DNA of 59,674 nucleotides from CAXYVC01 sp964292295 (GCA_964292295.1 CAXYVC010000003.1:1-59674), one strand, 5' to 3'; shown: positions 42,603-55,167, numbered from the stretch's first letter. Notes: generated from the letters alone by a model not told the origin. Numbers and translations are program-made.

Positions 42603-44510
42603 CTACCACGACGGGTTTTTCCCCAACAGGGTTTCGGCCTCATGGGCCGGGAGCGGACGGCTGAAGAAGTAGCCCTGGCCCTGATCGCAGCCCAGGGCAC
42701 GGAGCTGGGCGAGCTGGTCCGGCGTCTCGATCCCCTCGGCGGTCACGCGCAGGCCCATGGCCTTGGCCATGGAGAGCACCGCCTGCACGATGGCCGTGCT
42801 CTCGGGATCCCGCCCCAGGCCGTCCACGAAGCTCTTGTCGACCTTCAGCGTGTCCACGGGGAAGCGCTTCAGGTAGCTCAGGGAGCTGTAGCCGGTTCCG
42901 AAGTCGTCGATGGAGAGGTGCACCTGGAGCCGCTTGAGGGTCTTCATGGCCTCCAGGGAGCTGTGGGGATCCCGCATCATCACGCTCTCGGTGATCTCCA
43001 GCTTCAGGCTGGCGGGCTCGAGGCGCGCGGCCTCCAGCACCCGTGTGATGGTGGGGATGAGGTCCCGCTGCTGAAACTGCCGGCCGGAGACGTTGACGCT
43101 GATGATGCGCGCGGGATCGGCGGGGAAGCGCCGCGCCCATTCCGCGGAGCGGGCCACGGCCTCCTCCAGCACCCACGCGCCGAGGGGCACGATGAGGCCG
43201 GTCTCCTCGGCCAGGGGGACGAAGTCCAGCGGCGAGACCATGCCCCGCTCGGGGTGCTGCCAGCGCACCAGGGCCTCGAAGCCCTCGATGCGGCCCGTGG
43301 CCAGGGACACGATGGGCTGGTAGTGGAGGGTGAACTCCCGGCGCTCGAGGGCCTGGCGCAGCTCGCGCTCCATCTGGAAGCGCGCCGCGGCCTGGGCGTT
43401 CATGCTGGGGTCGAAGACCTCGATGCTCCCCTCGCCCTTGGACTTGGCCCGGTACATCGCCACTTCCGCGTCCCTCAGGAGCTCCGCGGGCGTGCAGGCC
43501 GCGCTGTCGGCGAAGACCAGCCCCAGGCTGCAGGTGCTGTAGAGATCCTGGCCGTCCAGCAGGAAGGGCGGCTTGAAGGCGCTGTTCACGCGCTCCGCCA
43601 CGATGAGGCCCTCCTCCGCGCTGGGCAGGTCCTCGAAGGTCACCACGAACTCGTCCCCCCCGAGGCGCGCCACGCCGTCCTCGGGACGGAGGCAGGCCCG
43701 CAGGCGGCGTGCCACCTGCACCAGGAGCTGGTCCCCCGCCGCGTGGCCCAGGGTGTCGTTCACCATCTTGAAGCGGTCCAGGTCCAGGTAGAGCAGGCCC
43801 ATCACCTGCTTCCGGCGACCGGCGCGGGCGATGGCCTGGGCGAGGCGCTCCAGGAAGAGGGCCTTGTTGGGAAGCCCCGTGAGGCGGTCCCGGAAGCTCT
43901 GGATCGCCAGCTCCGCCTCGGTGGTCTTGCGCTGGGTGACGTCCCCGAAGGCGACCACCAGGTCCACCACGCGGCCTTCGGGGTCCAGGCGCGGGTCCAC
44001 GCGCACCTCCAGCCAGACGAAGTCCTCCCCCGAAGGCCGCTCGAAGCCCAGTACCGCCTCCGTCCGGGCACCCGTGGCGAGGGCCTGGGCCACGGGCAGC
44101 GCCTCGGGATCGATGGGGTTCCCGTCCAGCTGCAGCACCGGCCGGCGCGGAGCGACCAGCTCCATGTCGCGCGCCGATCCCGCATCCATCCCCAGCAGCT
44201 CGAGCCCCTTGCGGTTGCAGCGCAGCACGCGGCCCCGGGCGTCCAGGTGCGCGGCGCCCACGGGCAGCAGATCGAAGATCCGGGACAGCTCCTCCTCGGC
44301 CCGGGCCTCGGCCCGGCGCGCGCGACACCGCAGAAACTGCACCGCGCCCCCCGCCACGGTTGCCGCGCCCAGGGCCTGGAAGAGCAGTCCCATGCCCCCG
44401 CTTCCCCAGGCGAAACCCACACCCGCCACCCACAGGAGCACGCCACCCCCGGCCGCGGGGAGAACCCAGCGGGACGCGGAGCGGCGGCGGACAGCGGGAG
44501 GAAGGGTCAT
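42603..44510 (-). CDS. Cyclic-di-GMP signalling protein with PAS, GGDEF and EAL domains
   Basis: 635 residues. Two N-terminal hydrophobic segments (about 14-55) anchor it in the membrane. A PAS-like sensor (about 75-200) is followed by GGDEF (VARLGGDEFVV, intact RxGD/E motif) and EAL (FEALVRWQHPE, then ITESVMM, DDFGTGYSSL, KVDKSFV, TAEGIETPDQL). Both catalytic signatures look intact, so it could make and break c-di-GMP or be biased by its sensor. The neighbouring PilZ-like gene (51.9 kb) is a potential reader elsewhere in the window. The ATG at 44510 has only a weak ribosome site. Confidence 0.93.
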   Translation of the reverse strand: MTLPPAVRRRSASRWVLPAAGGGVLLWVAGVGFAWGSGGMGLLFQALGAATVAGGAVQFLRCRARRAEARAEEELSRIFDLLPVGAAHLDARGRVLRCNRKGLELLGMDAGSARDMELVAPRRPVLQLDGNPIDPEALPVAQALATGARTEAVLGFERPSGEDFVWLEVRVDPRLDPEGRVVDLVVAFGDVTQRKTTEAELAIQSFRDRLTGLPNKALFLERLAQAIARAGRRKQVMGLLYLDLDRFKMVNDTLGHAAGDQLLVQVARRLRACLRPEDGVARLGGDEFVVTFEDLPSAEEGLIVAERVNSAFKPPFLLDGQDLYSTCSLGLVFADSAACTPAELLRDAEVAMYRAKSKGEGSIEVFDPSMNAQAAARFQMERELRQALERREFTLHYQPIVSLATGRIEGFEALVRWQHPERGMVSPLDFVPLAEETGLIVPLGAWVLEEAVARSAEWARRFPADPARIISVNVSGRQFQQRDLIPTITRVLEAARLEPASLKLEITESVMMRDPHSSLEAMKTLKRLQVHLSIDDFGTGYSSLSYLKRFPVDTLKVDKSFVDGLGRDPESTAIVQAVLSMAKAMGLRVTAEGIETPDQLAQLRALGCDQGQGYFFSRPLPAHEAETLLGKNPSW

Positions 44511-44618
44511 GGGGGATCCGGCGGAATCTCCTGGTTGCGGGCGGGGCACCAGTCCTTCCCTTTCGGGGAACCCGGCCGCACGGGTAATGTGGGTAGTTTC
44601 GCAGAGGGAGGCCCGGGA

Positions 44619-45074
44619 ATGGAAATCCAGGAAATCGTCACGACCTTCCTGGAGGGTGCCAGGGCCGGTCTCACCCACCCCGCCGACCGCACCCGCGCCG
44701 CCGTCATCCTGGAGCGGTGGGCCGCCGCGTGGCAGGGACCCGCGCGCGCCATCGAGGCCACCCGCTCCCACCACGGCGCCTTCCTGCACTTCAACCAGCG
44801 CATCGGCACCACCTGGTGCCAGGTGTGCACTTTCCACGGTGGCCCCAAGCACAGCCTGTCCATGCGCGGCCCCGACCCGGACCGGGGGCGGAAGAGCCAC
44901 AAGCTGCGCGCCAAGCGCCTGGACGCCAGCTCGCTGGACGCGCTGTACGAAGCCTGGAAGGCCCACCCCGAGGCGCGTCCGGCGGGCCATGCCGTGGAGC
45001 TGCTGCTGGTGGAGACGCCTGACGAGACCTGGGAGGCCTGCCTGCAGGAGGCCCTCGCGCTCCTGAAGGAATAG
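44619..45074 (+). CDS. Conserved-looking hypothetical protein
   Basis: 151 residues, cytoplasmic, with a helical N-terminus (EIVTTFLEGARAGLTHPADR) and a central block FHGGPKHSLSMRGPDPDRGRKSHKLRAKRLDA, rich in Lys/Arg. No cofactor or catalytic motif is apparent and I do not recognise the family. AGGGAGG 7 bases before ATG 44619 gives a strong start. Divergent from the GGDEF-EAL gene and convergent with the RpiR gene, with 5 bases between stops. Confidence 0.65.
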   Translation: MEIQEIVTTFLEGARAGLTHPADRTRAAVILERWAAAWQGPARAIEATRSHHGAFLHFNQRIGTTWCQVCTFHGGPKHSLSMRGPDPDRGRKSHKLRAKRLDASSLDALYEAWKAHPEARPAGHAVELLLVETPDETWEACLQEALALLKE

Positions 45075-45079
45075 CCCGC

Positions 45080-45922
45080 CTACTCCACGGCGAACTTGGG
45101 CCGGGCCACCCGCTCCGCCTCCCGGAGCTTGAGCAGGATGCCCTCCCGGTCCCGCGTGGCCACCGACGTGGCGATGGCGTGGGCCAGCACCGCGAAGGCC
45201 GCCAGGCTGTGGCTGTAGAGGAGGTTCTCCCCGGGGACGGGCAGCACGTTCTCCGCCAGCCGCGCCAGGGGGCTGCGGATCCGGTCCGTGAAGGCCAGCA
45301 CGGGAATGCCGCGGCGGCGCGCGAAGGAGACGGCGTCCATCGTCTCGCGGCTGTAGGGGCTGATGCTGATGGCGATCACCACGTCCCCGGGGCCGAGGTT
45401 CACCACCTGGGTGGCGAAGTCCGCGGAGCTGCCTTCCAGGCAGGGCAGTCCGGCCTGGGTGAGCAGGTACGCGAGATGGCGCGTCATGAGGGCGCTGACG
45501 CCGTCGCCGATGGCCAGGCGCAGGCGCGCCTGCCGCAGGCGGGCCACCACCGCCTCCAGCAGGGGTTCGTCCACGCCCTGGATCATCTGCTCGATGTTCC
45601 GCACGTCCCGCCGCGCCACCTCCACCAGCGCCGCGGCGGCTTCGGAGGGCGCCTGGAGGAGCGTCTCCCCGAAGCGGGCCTGGCGCTTGGCCTGGGCCAC
45701 GAGGGCGTGGCGCAGCTCCAGGAAGCCGCTGTAGCCCAGCTTCTGGGCGAAGCGCACCACGGTCGCCACGCTGCTCTGGCTCCGCGCCGCCAGTTCCTCC
45801 ACGCCCCAGAAGGCGGCCTCGTGCAGGCGCCCCACCAGGCAGTCCGCAATGCGCCGCTGGCTCGCGGAAAGCCCCTTCGTGCCGTGGAGCCGGGAGATCA
45901 GGGAGGTCTTGGGGCTCGCCAT
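45080..45922 (-). CDS. RpiR/MurR-family transcriptional regulator (HTH + SIS)
   Basis: 280-residue sugar-phosphate-responsive regulator. The HTH_6 domain is at about residues 5-75 (LSASQRRIADCLVGRL, ARSQSSVATVVRFAQKLGYSGFLELR). The SIS domain for phosphosugar binding is at about 120-250 (LAIGDGVSALMTRHLAYLL, DVVIAISISPYSRETMDAVSFARRRGIPVLAFTD). The start ATG 45922 gives the family N-terminus; ATG 45955 is possible. It lies downstream of moaA on the same strand; the effector is unknown. Confidence 0.88.
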   Translation of the reverse strand: MASPKTSLISRLHGTKGLSASQRRIADCLVGRLHEAAFWGVEELAARSQSSVATVVRFAQKLGYSGFLELRHALVAQAKRQARFGETLLQAPSEAAAALVEVARRDVRNIEQMIQGVDEPLLEAVVARLRQARLRLAIGDGVSALMTRHLAYLLTQAGLPCLEGSSADFATQVVNLGPGDVVIAISISPYSRETMDAVSFARRRGIPVLAFTDRIRSPLARLAENVLPVPGENLLYSHSLAAFAVLAHAIATSVATRDREGILLKLREAERVARPKFAVE

Positions 45923-45979
45923 CCCGGCCAGGGTAGCGCGCGCTCGCCCGCCCATGAAGATTTCTTTTCAGACCTGCAG

Positions 45980-46948
45980 CTACCCGCCGATGCGGGACAT
46001 CGCCACCGGGCTTCCCGCGGCGGACATCCGCGCGCCGCGCCCGCGCCAGGCGGCGGCCACCAGGTCCCGGATCTCCGCGTCGGTGGCGCCTTCCCGGAGC
46101 AGGGGCCCCAGGGCGAGGCCCTCGCCCGCGAGAAGGCAGGGGCGGAACACGCCGTCGCAGGAGAGGCGGGCCCGGCCACAGGCGTCGCAGAAGGGCTCCG
46201 TGACCGCCGCGACGAAGCCCACTTCCCCGGTGCCGTCCCGGTACCGCCAGCGCCGGGCGGGCCGATCCCCTTCGGGGAGCGGCTCCAGGGGCCAGCGGGC
46301 CGCCAGGATCGCCCGCACCTCGGCGCTGGGCACCACCTCCTCCATCCTCCATCCGCCATCCGCATCCACGGACATGAACTCGATGAAGCGCAGCACGTGG
46401 CCCCCCTCCCGGGCGAAGGCCGCCAGGGGCAGGATGTCCGCCTCGTTCCAGCCCCGGCGAAGCACGCAGTTGAGGTGGATGCCGGAAAAGCCCGCCCGGA
46501 CCGCCTCCTCGAGACCCTCCAGCACCTGCCGCAGAGGGGCGCGGGTGCCGCGGCAGCGGGCGAAGCGCGCCGGGTCGAGGCTGTCCAGGCTCAGGGTGAG
46601 ACGGTCGAGCCCCGCTGCCCGCAGCGGCGCCGCCAGCTCCCGCAGGCGCAGGCCGTTGGTGGTGAGTGCAAGCTCCCGGATGCCCGCCACGGTGCGAAGG
46701 CGCCCCACCAGGTCCGGGAGCCCCGCCCGGAGCAGGGGTTCGCCCCCCGTGAGGCGCAGCCGTCCAGCGCCGAGCCCCGCGAAGATGCCCGCCAGGCGCC
46801 GCAGCTCTTCGAAGCGCAGGAGGCTCTCCCGCGGGAGCAGCGGCGGGGCGGGCCCGGGCCTGCAGGCGGGGCAGCGGAAGGTGCAGCGGTCGGTGACCGA
46901 GACCCGCAGGGCCTTCAGGGGGCGCGCCAGCCGGTCCTCCGTTCGCAT
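45980..46948 (-). CDS. moaA: GTP 3',8-cyclase (molybdenum cofactor biosynthesis)
   Basis: 322-residue radical-SAM enzyme. The SAM cluster Cys are C22-C26-C29 (CTFRCPAC), and the substrate-binding second cluster is at the C-terminus (FCDACGRARLSCDGVFRPC). LRLTGGEPLL and LTTNGLRL are the SAM/GTP segments, and the Gly-Gly C-terminus essential for MoaA activity is present (RIGG). ATG 46948 preferred over the upstream 46990. No other moa/moe gene is near, so the pathway is completed elsewhere. Confidence 0.94.
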   Translation of the reverse strand: MRTEDRLARPLKALRVSVTDRCTFRCPACRPGPAPPLLPRESLLRFEELRRLAGIFAGLGAGRLRLTGGEPLLRAGLPDLVGRLRTVAGIRELALTTNGLRLRELAAPLRAAGLDRLTLSLDSLDPARFARCRGTRAPLRQVLEGLEEAVRAGFSGIHLNCVLRRGWNEADILPLAAFAREGGHVLRFIEFMSVDADGGWRMEEVVPSAEVRAILAARWPLEPLPEGDRPARRWRYRDGTGEVGFVAAVTEPFCDACGRARLSCDGVFRPCLLAGEGLALGPLLREGATDAEIRDLVAAAWRGRGARMSAAGSPVAMSRIGG

Positions 46949-47016
46949 GGCCCCAGCATAGCTGCGGCCATTCGGCGTCGCCTCGGGCACAATGGAAGGC
47001 CGGACCAGGACGACCC

Positions 47017-48201
47017 ATGGGCTTTCTTACGCGATTCTTCCAGCGCGCCGAAACGGCGCCCCTTCCGACCCTCGAGGCCCTCTTCGTGGCGCGGGGGGTG
47101 CCCCTGGACCTGGCCGGCCTGGAGGCCTTCCTCCCGGACTTCGAGCACCTCCATGCGGAGGAGCGCGTCCATTGGGCCGACGCCGTGGCGGAGCTGCACC
47201 GCGCCACGCACGCCCTTCCCATGCCCTGGCTCGATGCCCAGCACGAGCTGATGCCCCAGGTGGTGCCCACCTGGCAGGCCCAGCGGGAGGGCTTCTGGTT
47301 CCGCCCCGCCCTGGACGGCCTCAGCGAGCGCATCCTGGTGGCGGGGCAGCCCATGCCCGCGCCCTGGCTGGCCCTCTGGGGCGTGCGGGCCGAGGACGTG
47401 GCCGAGCGCGCCCTGGACACGCTGCGGGAGCGCAGCCGGGACAAGGCCTTCCTGCGCCTGCCCACCGGGATCTACCAGAGCCGCTTCGGGGATGGCCTGG
47501 ACGCCAGCCGCATCCTGCTGCCCGAGCTGTGGGAGCACACCTTCCCGGGCCAGAACCACTTCGTGGCCCTACCCGCCCAGGACGTCCTGCTCGTGTCGCC
47601 CCAGGTGCTGCTGCCCAAGCTGGTGGAGGCCGTGGGCCGCGTGCTCGCCGAGACGGGATCCCGCGTGATGGGAACGCTCTACCAGCGGGTCGGGGCGAAC
47701 ATCCTGCCCGCCAGCATGCAGGACCCCCACCCCATCGCCCAGCCCCAGCGCGATCTGCGCCAGGGCGACCTGATGGCCGCCTACCAGGCCCAGGAGGCGG
47801 AGCTCCCGGCAGAGCTGGGCGTCGCCGCGCCCGTGGGCTCCCTGCGCACCCAGCAGGGCCGGAGCCTGAGCTTCACCCTTTGGAAGGAGGGCAGCCCCGT
47901 CCTGCTTCCCGAGACGGATCTCGTGGGCTTCGTGGCCGCTGACGGTCGCCCCCTGGGCCTCTACGCCCGCCAGAGCCTGCCGCGCATCGCACGCCTGCGG
48001 GGGCAGGCGGTGGACATCTGGGGCCCCCGGCGCACCCGCCACGAAGGCTTCCCCGAAGCCCGGGAGCTGGAGCTCCTGGAGTGCTTCGCCACGGCCGAGC
48101 AGATGGCCGGCATCTTCAAGAGCGAGAAGCCCACGCGTCCCGCGCCCCCGCCGGCGGCGAACACCCTCACCGGCGCCTACGGCTCCCAGGGCTCCGTCTG
48201 A
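47017..48201 (+). CDS. Protein of unknown function, possibly DUF1444-like
   Basis: 394-residue cytoplasmic protein with no recognisable catalytic motif. It begins MGFLTRFFQRAETAPLP and has repeated segments of the form LPAQDVLLVSPQVLLPKLVEAV and SFTLWKEGSPVLLPETDLVGFV that resemble DUF1444/YtpQ proteins. The last about 40 residues are Pro/Ala-rich and low-complexity. It is divergent from moaA and ends at a good terminator. Family assignment is tentative. Confidence 0.45.
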   Translation: MGFLTRFFQRAETAPLPTLEALFVARGVPLDLAGLEAFLPDFEHLHAEERVHWADAVAELHRATHALPMPWLDAQHELMPQVVPTWQAQREGFWFRPALDGLSERILVAGQPMPAPWLALWGVRAEDVAERALDTLRERSRDKAFLRLPTGIYQSRFGDGLDASRILLPELWEHTFPGQNHFVALPAQDVLLVSPQVLLPKLVEAVGRVLAETGSRVMGTLYQRVGANILPASMQDPHPIAQPQRDLRQGDLMAAYQAQEAELPAELGVAAPVGSLRTQQGRSLSFTLWKEGSPVLLPETDLVGFVAADGRPLGLYARQSLPRIARLRGQAVDIWGPRRTRHEGFPEARELELLECFATAEQMAGIFKSEKPTRPAPPPAANTLTGAYGSQGSV

Positions 48202-48210
48202 ACAGAACAA

Positions 48211-48232
48211 CGCGGGGCCTTGCGGCCCCGCG
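48211..48232. terminator. Terminator hairpin after the 47.0-48.2 kb gene
   Basis: A 9-bp perfect stem CGCGGGGCC / GGCCCCGCG, loop TTGC, between convergent genes (recA ends at 48278). Confidence 0.82.
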
Positions 48233-48277
48233 CGTCCCGGCCAACCCCCTCAGGTCGCCCGAAGTCCCCGCCGGCCC

Positions 48278-49339
<1,062 letters not shown>

Positions 49340-49371
49340 GGGAAACCTCCGAAGTCGGGACAGGGAACAGG

Positions 49372-51903
<2,532 letters not shown>

Positions 51904-51907
51904 AGCC

Positions 51908-53071
51908 ATGGACGCACGCCTCATCGAAGACGACCTCGCCATCCGCAGCGCCTTCCTGCGCCTCGCGGAATCCGGCGGGCGTCCCCTCCTGGCCTTCCGG
52001 CAGAACCGCGAGGCCCTGCCCCTGGTGGACCTGGAGGAATCGAGCCTCTGCCTGGCCATGGGGCGCGCCGAGTACGAGGCCTGGCAGCTCGCCCCGGGCG
52101 AGAAGGTGTCCCTGAATCTGGAGGATCGCGGCTTCAAGTACGAGGCGATCGGCGTCTGCCAGGGCTTCGACCCCGGCGGCGACCTGGCCGGCGTGCGCGT
52201 GAGCCTGCCCCGCACCCTGCGCCGGACCGACGGCCACCGCCTGGCGGACTTCGCGCCGGAGGCGCCCCTGGCCACCATCGTCTCCAGCCCCCGCAACACC
52301 CTGCTGGACGGCGTGGTGCGCGGCCTGGGGCGGAACGGCGTGGAGCTCAGCCTGCGGGACCCCCGCCAGCGCGTGGCCGACCACTTCAAGACTGGCGACG
52401 AATCCATGCTGGACCTGCTGCTCGGGGAGGGCCTTCGCCTCGTGGCCCCCACCCGCGTGGCCTACCTGGACGACCGCGTGGTGGGCATGCACTTCACCGA
52501 GCGCGCCGACCAGAGCCTCCTGGGCCAGTACCGGGCCTGGCTGGAGGGCCAGCAGAAGGCCCAGGCCCAGCGGGACCGGGAAAGCCTGCAGGACGGCTGC
52601 GGAAGGCTTCTGGCGCGGCGCACCCAGGCGCCCGCCCTCCCAGCCCCCCGCCTCCTGGTGGACCGGGATCCCCTCGTCCTGCTGCTCACGGAACAGGAGG
52701 ACTTCGCCCAGCGCATGGCCGAAGGGCTGGGCCGCAAGTTCGGCTTCCTGGCCCTCGACCACATCAAGGGGCCCCTGCGCCCCCAGGTGGCGGCCTGGGC
52801 CGGCGCGGAAGGGCCCGCCTGGGGGCGCCTGCGCCTCGTGCTCGTGCACAACCGCCTGCGCCTCGTGAGCCCCCTGGAGCTCACCCGCCAGCTGGTGGAG
52901 GAGGAGCGCTGCCCCCTGCCCATCCTCACCGCGGGCACCGACGAGGACCTGGAACTGAAGCGCAACCGGGCCCTGGCGGCCGGCGCCGTGGGCTACCTGC
53001 CCGTGGATCCCTTCCGCATCCTCGCCGTCCTCAAGTCCCTGGACGACACCCTGCGGCTCTTCGAGCACTGA
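51908..53071 (+). CDS. PilZ/receiver-like protein (putative c-di-GMP-linked response component)
   Basis: 387 residues. The N-terminal half resembles a flagellar-brake/PilZ pair: LNLEDRGFKYEAIGVCQGFDPGGDLAGVRVSLPRTLRR followed by strands GRNGVELSLRDPRQ, although the classical RxxxR motif is not exact. The C-terminal about 125 residues look like a receiver-type domain (LLVDRDPLVLLLTEQEDF ... LPILTAGTDEDLELKRNRALAAGAVGYLPVDPF) with no certain acceptor Asp. It is translationally adjacent to the hybrid kinase (4 bp), suggesting a shared signalling pathway. Domain calls are tentative. Confidence 0.5.
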   Translation: MDARLIEDDLAIRSAFLRLAESGGRPLLAFRQNREALPLVDLEESSLCLAMGRAEYEAWQLAPGEKVSLNLEDRGFKYEAIGVCQGFDPGGDLAGVRVSLPRTLRRTDGHRLADFAPEAPLATIVSSPRNTLLDGVVRGLGRNGVELSLRDPRQRVADHFKTGDESMLDLLLGEGLRLVAPTRVAYLDDRVVGMHFTERADQSLLGQYRAWLEGQQKAQAQRDRESLQDGCGRLLARRTQAPALPAPRLLVDRDPLVLLLTEQEDFAQRMAEGLGRKFGFLALDHIKGPLRPQVAAWAGAEGPAWGRLRLVLVHNRLRLVSPLELTRQLVEEERCPLPILTAGTDEDLELKRNRALAAGAVGYLPVDPFRILAVLKSLDDTLRLFEH

Positions 53072-53127
53072 GCCAGGGTTTCATTGGGGTCCGACGGGTC
53101 GGCTCGGACGCGGCGGGCTTTCGAAGG

Positions 53128-53193
53128 GTCGCGGATCCGCGACACTCGGGTCGTGCGGGTCCCCGCTTCGGGCGCATGCGCCCTGCACGACCC
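53128..53193. repeat. Cluster of nested perfect palindromes in a convergent gap
   Basis: A 16-bp palindrome (53128-53143, GTCGCGGATCCGCGAC) is followed by a 9-bp stem (53148-53156 pairing with 53185-53193) enclosing a second palindrome (53170-53183). The region lies between the ends of the PilZ-like and lpxB genes. It probably terminates both transcripts; its layered structure is more than a simple terminator needs. Confidence 0.75.
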
Positions 53194-53241
53194 GCATCGC
53201 CCCTCGCCGTCCGGGCCAGCCCGAGCCGAAGGATCGCCGCA

Positions 53242-54375
53242 TCATGCAGGCGGAAGCGTCTCCAGCACGCGTTCGGCCACGCGCCCGGCGGCGCCGGGTT
53301 CCCCCAGGTGTTGCCGGAGTTCGGCCAGCTCCGCCCGCATGGCCGCAGCCCGGGCGGGGTCCAGGAGGGACTCCAGCTCGCGGCCCAGGCGCCCCGGTTC
53401 CACTTCGCCCTGCAGCAGCTCCGGGGCCACCTGGCGGCCGGCCACCACGTTGGCCAGGCCGAAGAAGGGCAGCTTCACCACGCGCCGGGCCAGGGCGAGG
53501 GTGAGAGGGTTCATGCGGTAGAGGACGGCGAAGGGCGTGCCCAGCAGGGCGGTCTCCAGCGTGGCCGTGCCGCTGCACACCAGCGCCGCGTCGGCGTGGG
53601 CGCGGGGGGCATAGGTCCAGGCGGTGTCCAGCACCACGGGCAGGCCCTCCAGGGCGGGCGCGAGTGCCTCCGGCTGCAGGGTGGGCGCCACGGGAAGGAC
53701 CCACTGGACCTCCGGACGCGTGCGCTGCCAGGCCCGCACCAGGCCCGCCAGGGGCGGCAGCAGCCGCGCCAGCTCGCCCGTGCGGCTGCCGGGCAGCAGG
53801 GCCACCAGGGGACGCGCCGGGTCCAGGCCCCGGGCGCGGAAGAAGGTCTCCCGGTCCACCTCGGGCTTCACCACTTCCACCAGGGGGTGGCCCACCCAGC
53901 GGGCCTCCACGGGCAGGCCCGCGAAGAGGCGCGGCTCGAAGTCGAAGAGGCAGAAGAGGCGGTCGAAGGTGCGGCCGATCACGGGAATGCGCCCCCGCTT
54001 CCAGGCCCACACCTGGGCGCAGACGTACTGGTGCAGGCGCATGGCGGGGCGGGCCTTCCGCAGGGCCCGGGCCAGGCTCAGGTTGAAGCTCTGGTAGTCG
54101 ATGAGCAGCGCCGCCTCGGCGTTTTCCTCCCGCGCCAGGGCCAGCAGGTCGTGCTTCAGGCGCAGGATGCGCGGCAGGTGGCGCAGCACCTCCACGAAAC
54201 CCACCACGCCGAGCTCCGAGACGTCCGCGAGCTTCCGGTCCAGGTAGGGGGCCATGCGCTCGCCGCCCACGCCCACGATGCGGAGGCCCGGCCGGCGGGC
54301 CTTCAGCTCCCGCAGCAGCTCGCCCCCGTGGAGGTCGCCCGAGGCCTCTCCCGCCACCACCAGCAGGGTGCTCAT
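53242..54375 (-). CDS. lpxB: Lipid-A-disaccharide synthase
   Basis: 377-residue GT19 glycosyltransferase that joins lipid X and UDP-diacylglucosamine to form the lipid A disaccharide at the inner membrane. Family blocks are AGEASGDLHGGELL, VGVGGERM, VCAQVWAWKRGRIPVI, LLPGSRTGELARLLP, CSGTATLETALLGTPFAVLYRM and LPFFGLANVVAG. ATG 54375 gives the classical start (AAGGA upstream). This confirms a lipopolysaccharide-bearing outer membrane. Confidence 0.95.
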   Translation of the reverse strand: MSTLLVVAGEASGDLHGGELLRELKARRPGLRIVGVGGERMAPYLDRKLADVSELGVVGFVEVLRHLPRILRLKHDLLALAREENAEAALLIDYQSFNLSLARALRKARPAMRLHQYVCAQVWAWKRGRIPVIGRTFDRLFCLFDFEPRLFAGLPVEARWVGHPLVEVVKPEVDRETFFRARGLDPARPLVALLPGSRTGELARLLPPLAGLVRAWQRTRPEVQWVLPVAPTLQPEALAPALEGLPVVLDTAWTYAPRAHADAALVCSGTATLETALLGTPFAVLYRMNPLTLALARRVVKLPFFGLANVVAGRQVAPELLQGEVEPGRLGRELESLLDPARAAAMRAELAELRQHLGEPGAAGRVAERVLETLPPA

Positions 54376-54468
54376 CGGATCCCTTCCGTCCCGAGGCGGG
54401 CGGCGGAGAGGGCGGGGGAATGCGGACGGCAACGGCGCATCCAACCATCATGGAACAGGAGGTCCCCC

Positions 54469-54810
54469 ATGGGCCGCGTTTTCACCCTGGAGGAAGCCCG
54501 GGAGCTGCTCCCCCGCGTCAAGGCCGTCACCCGCCCCGCCTATGAGCTCGCCACGAGCCTTTCGGAAGAGCTGTTCCATCTGGAGGAGGGCCGGGATGCG
54601 GCCCGGGCCGACGAGCTGCGGGAGCGCCTCCTGGTCCTGGCGGAGAGCTGGGCGGCGGCCGTGCGCGAGCTGGGGCCCGAGGTGGCGGGTCTCTGGCGCG
54701 TGGATTTCGACACGGAGGCCTCGGGCTGGACCTGGGTCTGGCCCGGAGAGGGGCTGGAGCCCAGGGCCGAGGAGGCGACCGTCTCCTGCCGCGCGGAGCG
54801 CCGGGCGTGA
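54469..54810 (+). CDS. DUF2203 family protein
   Basis: 113-residue cytoplasmic protein matching DUF2203: VFTLEEARELLPRVKAVTRPAYELA at the N-terminus and a C-terminal WRVDFDTEASGWTWVWPGEG. Function unknown. AGGAGG is 6 bases before ATG 54469. The stop overlaps the GTG of the alkyltransferase-like gene. Confidence 0.75.
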   Translation: MGRVFTLEEARELLPRVKAVTRPAYELATSLSEELFHLEEGRDAARADELRERLLVLAESWAAAVRELGPEVAGLWRVDFDTEASGWTWVWPGEGLEPRAEEATVSCRAERRA

Positions 54811-55127
54811 CGGGCTTCCGCGATGCCGTGCTCGCCGTGGTGGCGGCGATTCCCGAAGGGCGCCTGGCCACCTACGGCCAGGTGGCGGCCCTGGCGGGCT
54901 GGCCCCGGCGTCCGCGCCAGGTGGGCATGGTGCTGAAGGGCCTGCCCGAGGACACGCCGCTGCCCTGGCACCGCGTGGTGAACGCGCGCGGCTACGTGCC
55001 CAGCCGCGGACGCTGGTGGGGCGCGCAGGTCCAGATCGCCCGCCTGCGGGACGAGGGCATCGCGGTCGACGCGCTCGGCAACCTCGACCTCGCCGCCCGC
55101 CAGTGGCACGGGGAATTCACGCCCTGA
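54807..55127 (+). CDS. Alkyltransferase-like (ATL) DNA-repair protein
   Basis: 106 residues of the C-terminal DNA-binding fold of O6-alkylguanine-DNA alkyltransferase, but the active-site PCHRV is changed to PWHRVV: the nucleophilic Cys is Trp. That is the hallmark of ATL proteins, which bind O6-alkylguanine and flag it for nucleotide-excision repair instead of repairing it. VAAIPEGRLATYGQVAALAGWPRRPRQVG is the recognition helix/arginine-finger region. GTG 54807 overlaps the DUF2203 stop (GTGA). Confidence 0.9.
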   Translation: MTGFRDAVLAVVAAIPEGRLATYGQVAALAGWPRRPRQVGMVLKGLPEDTPLPWHRVVNARGYVPSRGRWWGAQVQIARLRDEGIAVDALGNLDLAARQWHGEFTP

Positions 55128-55145
55128 GCGGCGGGGTGTCGCCGA

Positions 55146-55167
55146 GGCTTCACGAAGGCTTCACGGG
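55146..55167 (+). promoter_or_regulatory. Tandem 11-bp direct repeat (Pho-box-like)
   Basis: GGCTTCACG occurs twice at exactly 11-bp spacing (55146-55154 and 55157-55165), 50 bp before the porin start. Eleven-bp direct repeats are the geometry bound by PhoB. The specific half-site is not the E. coli consensus, so assignment rests on geometry and on the porin family. Confidence 0.5.

Noticed and set aside
42603..47465. 1620-residue minus-strand frame
   Set aside because: Only the part to 44510 matches a protein family (PAS-GGDEF-EAL). The upstream extension runs over the RpiR and moaA genes in another frame.
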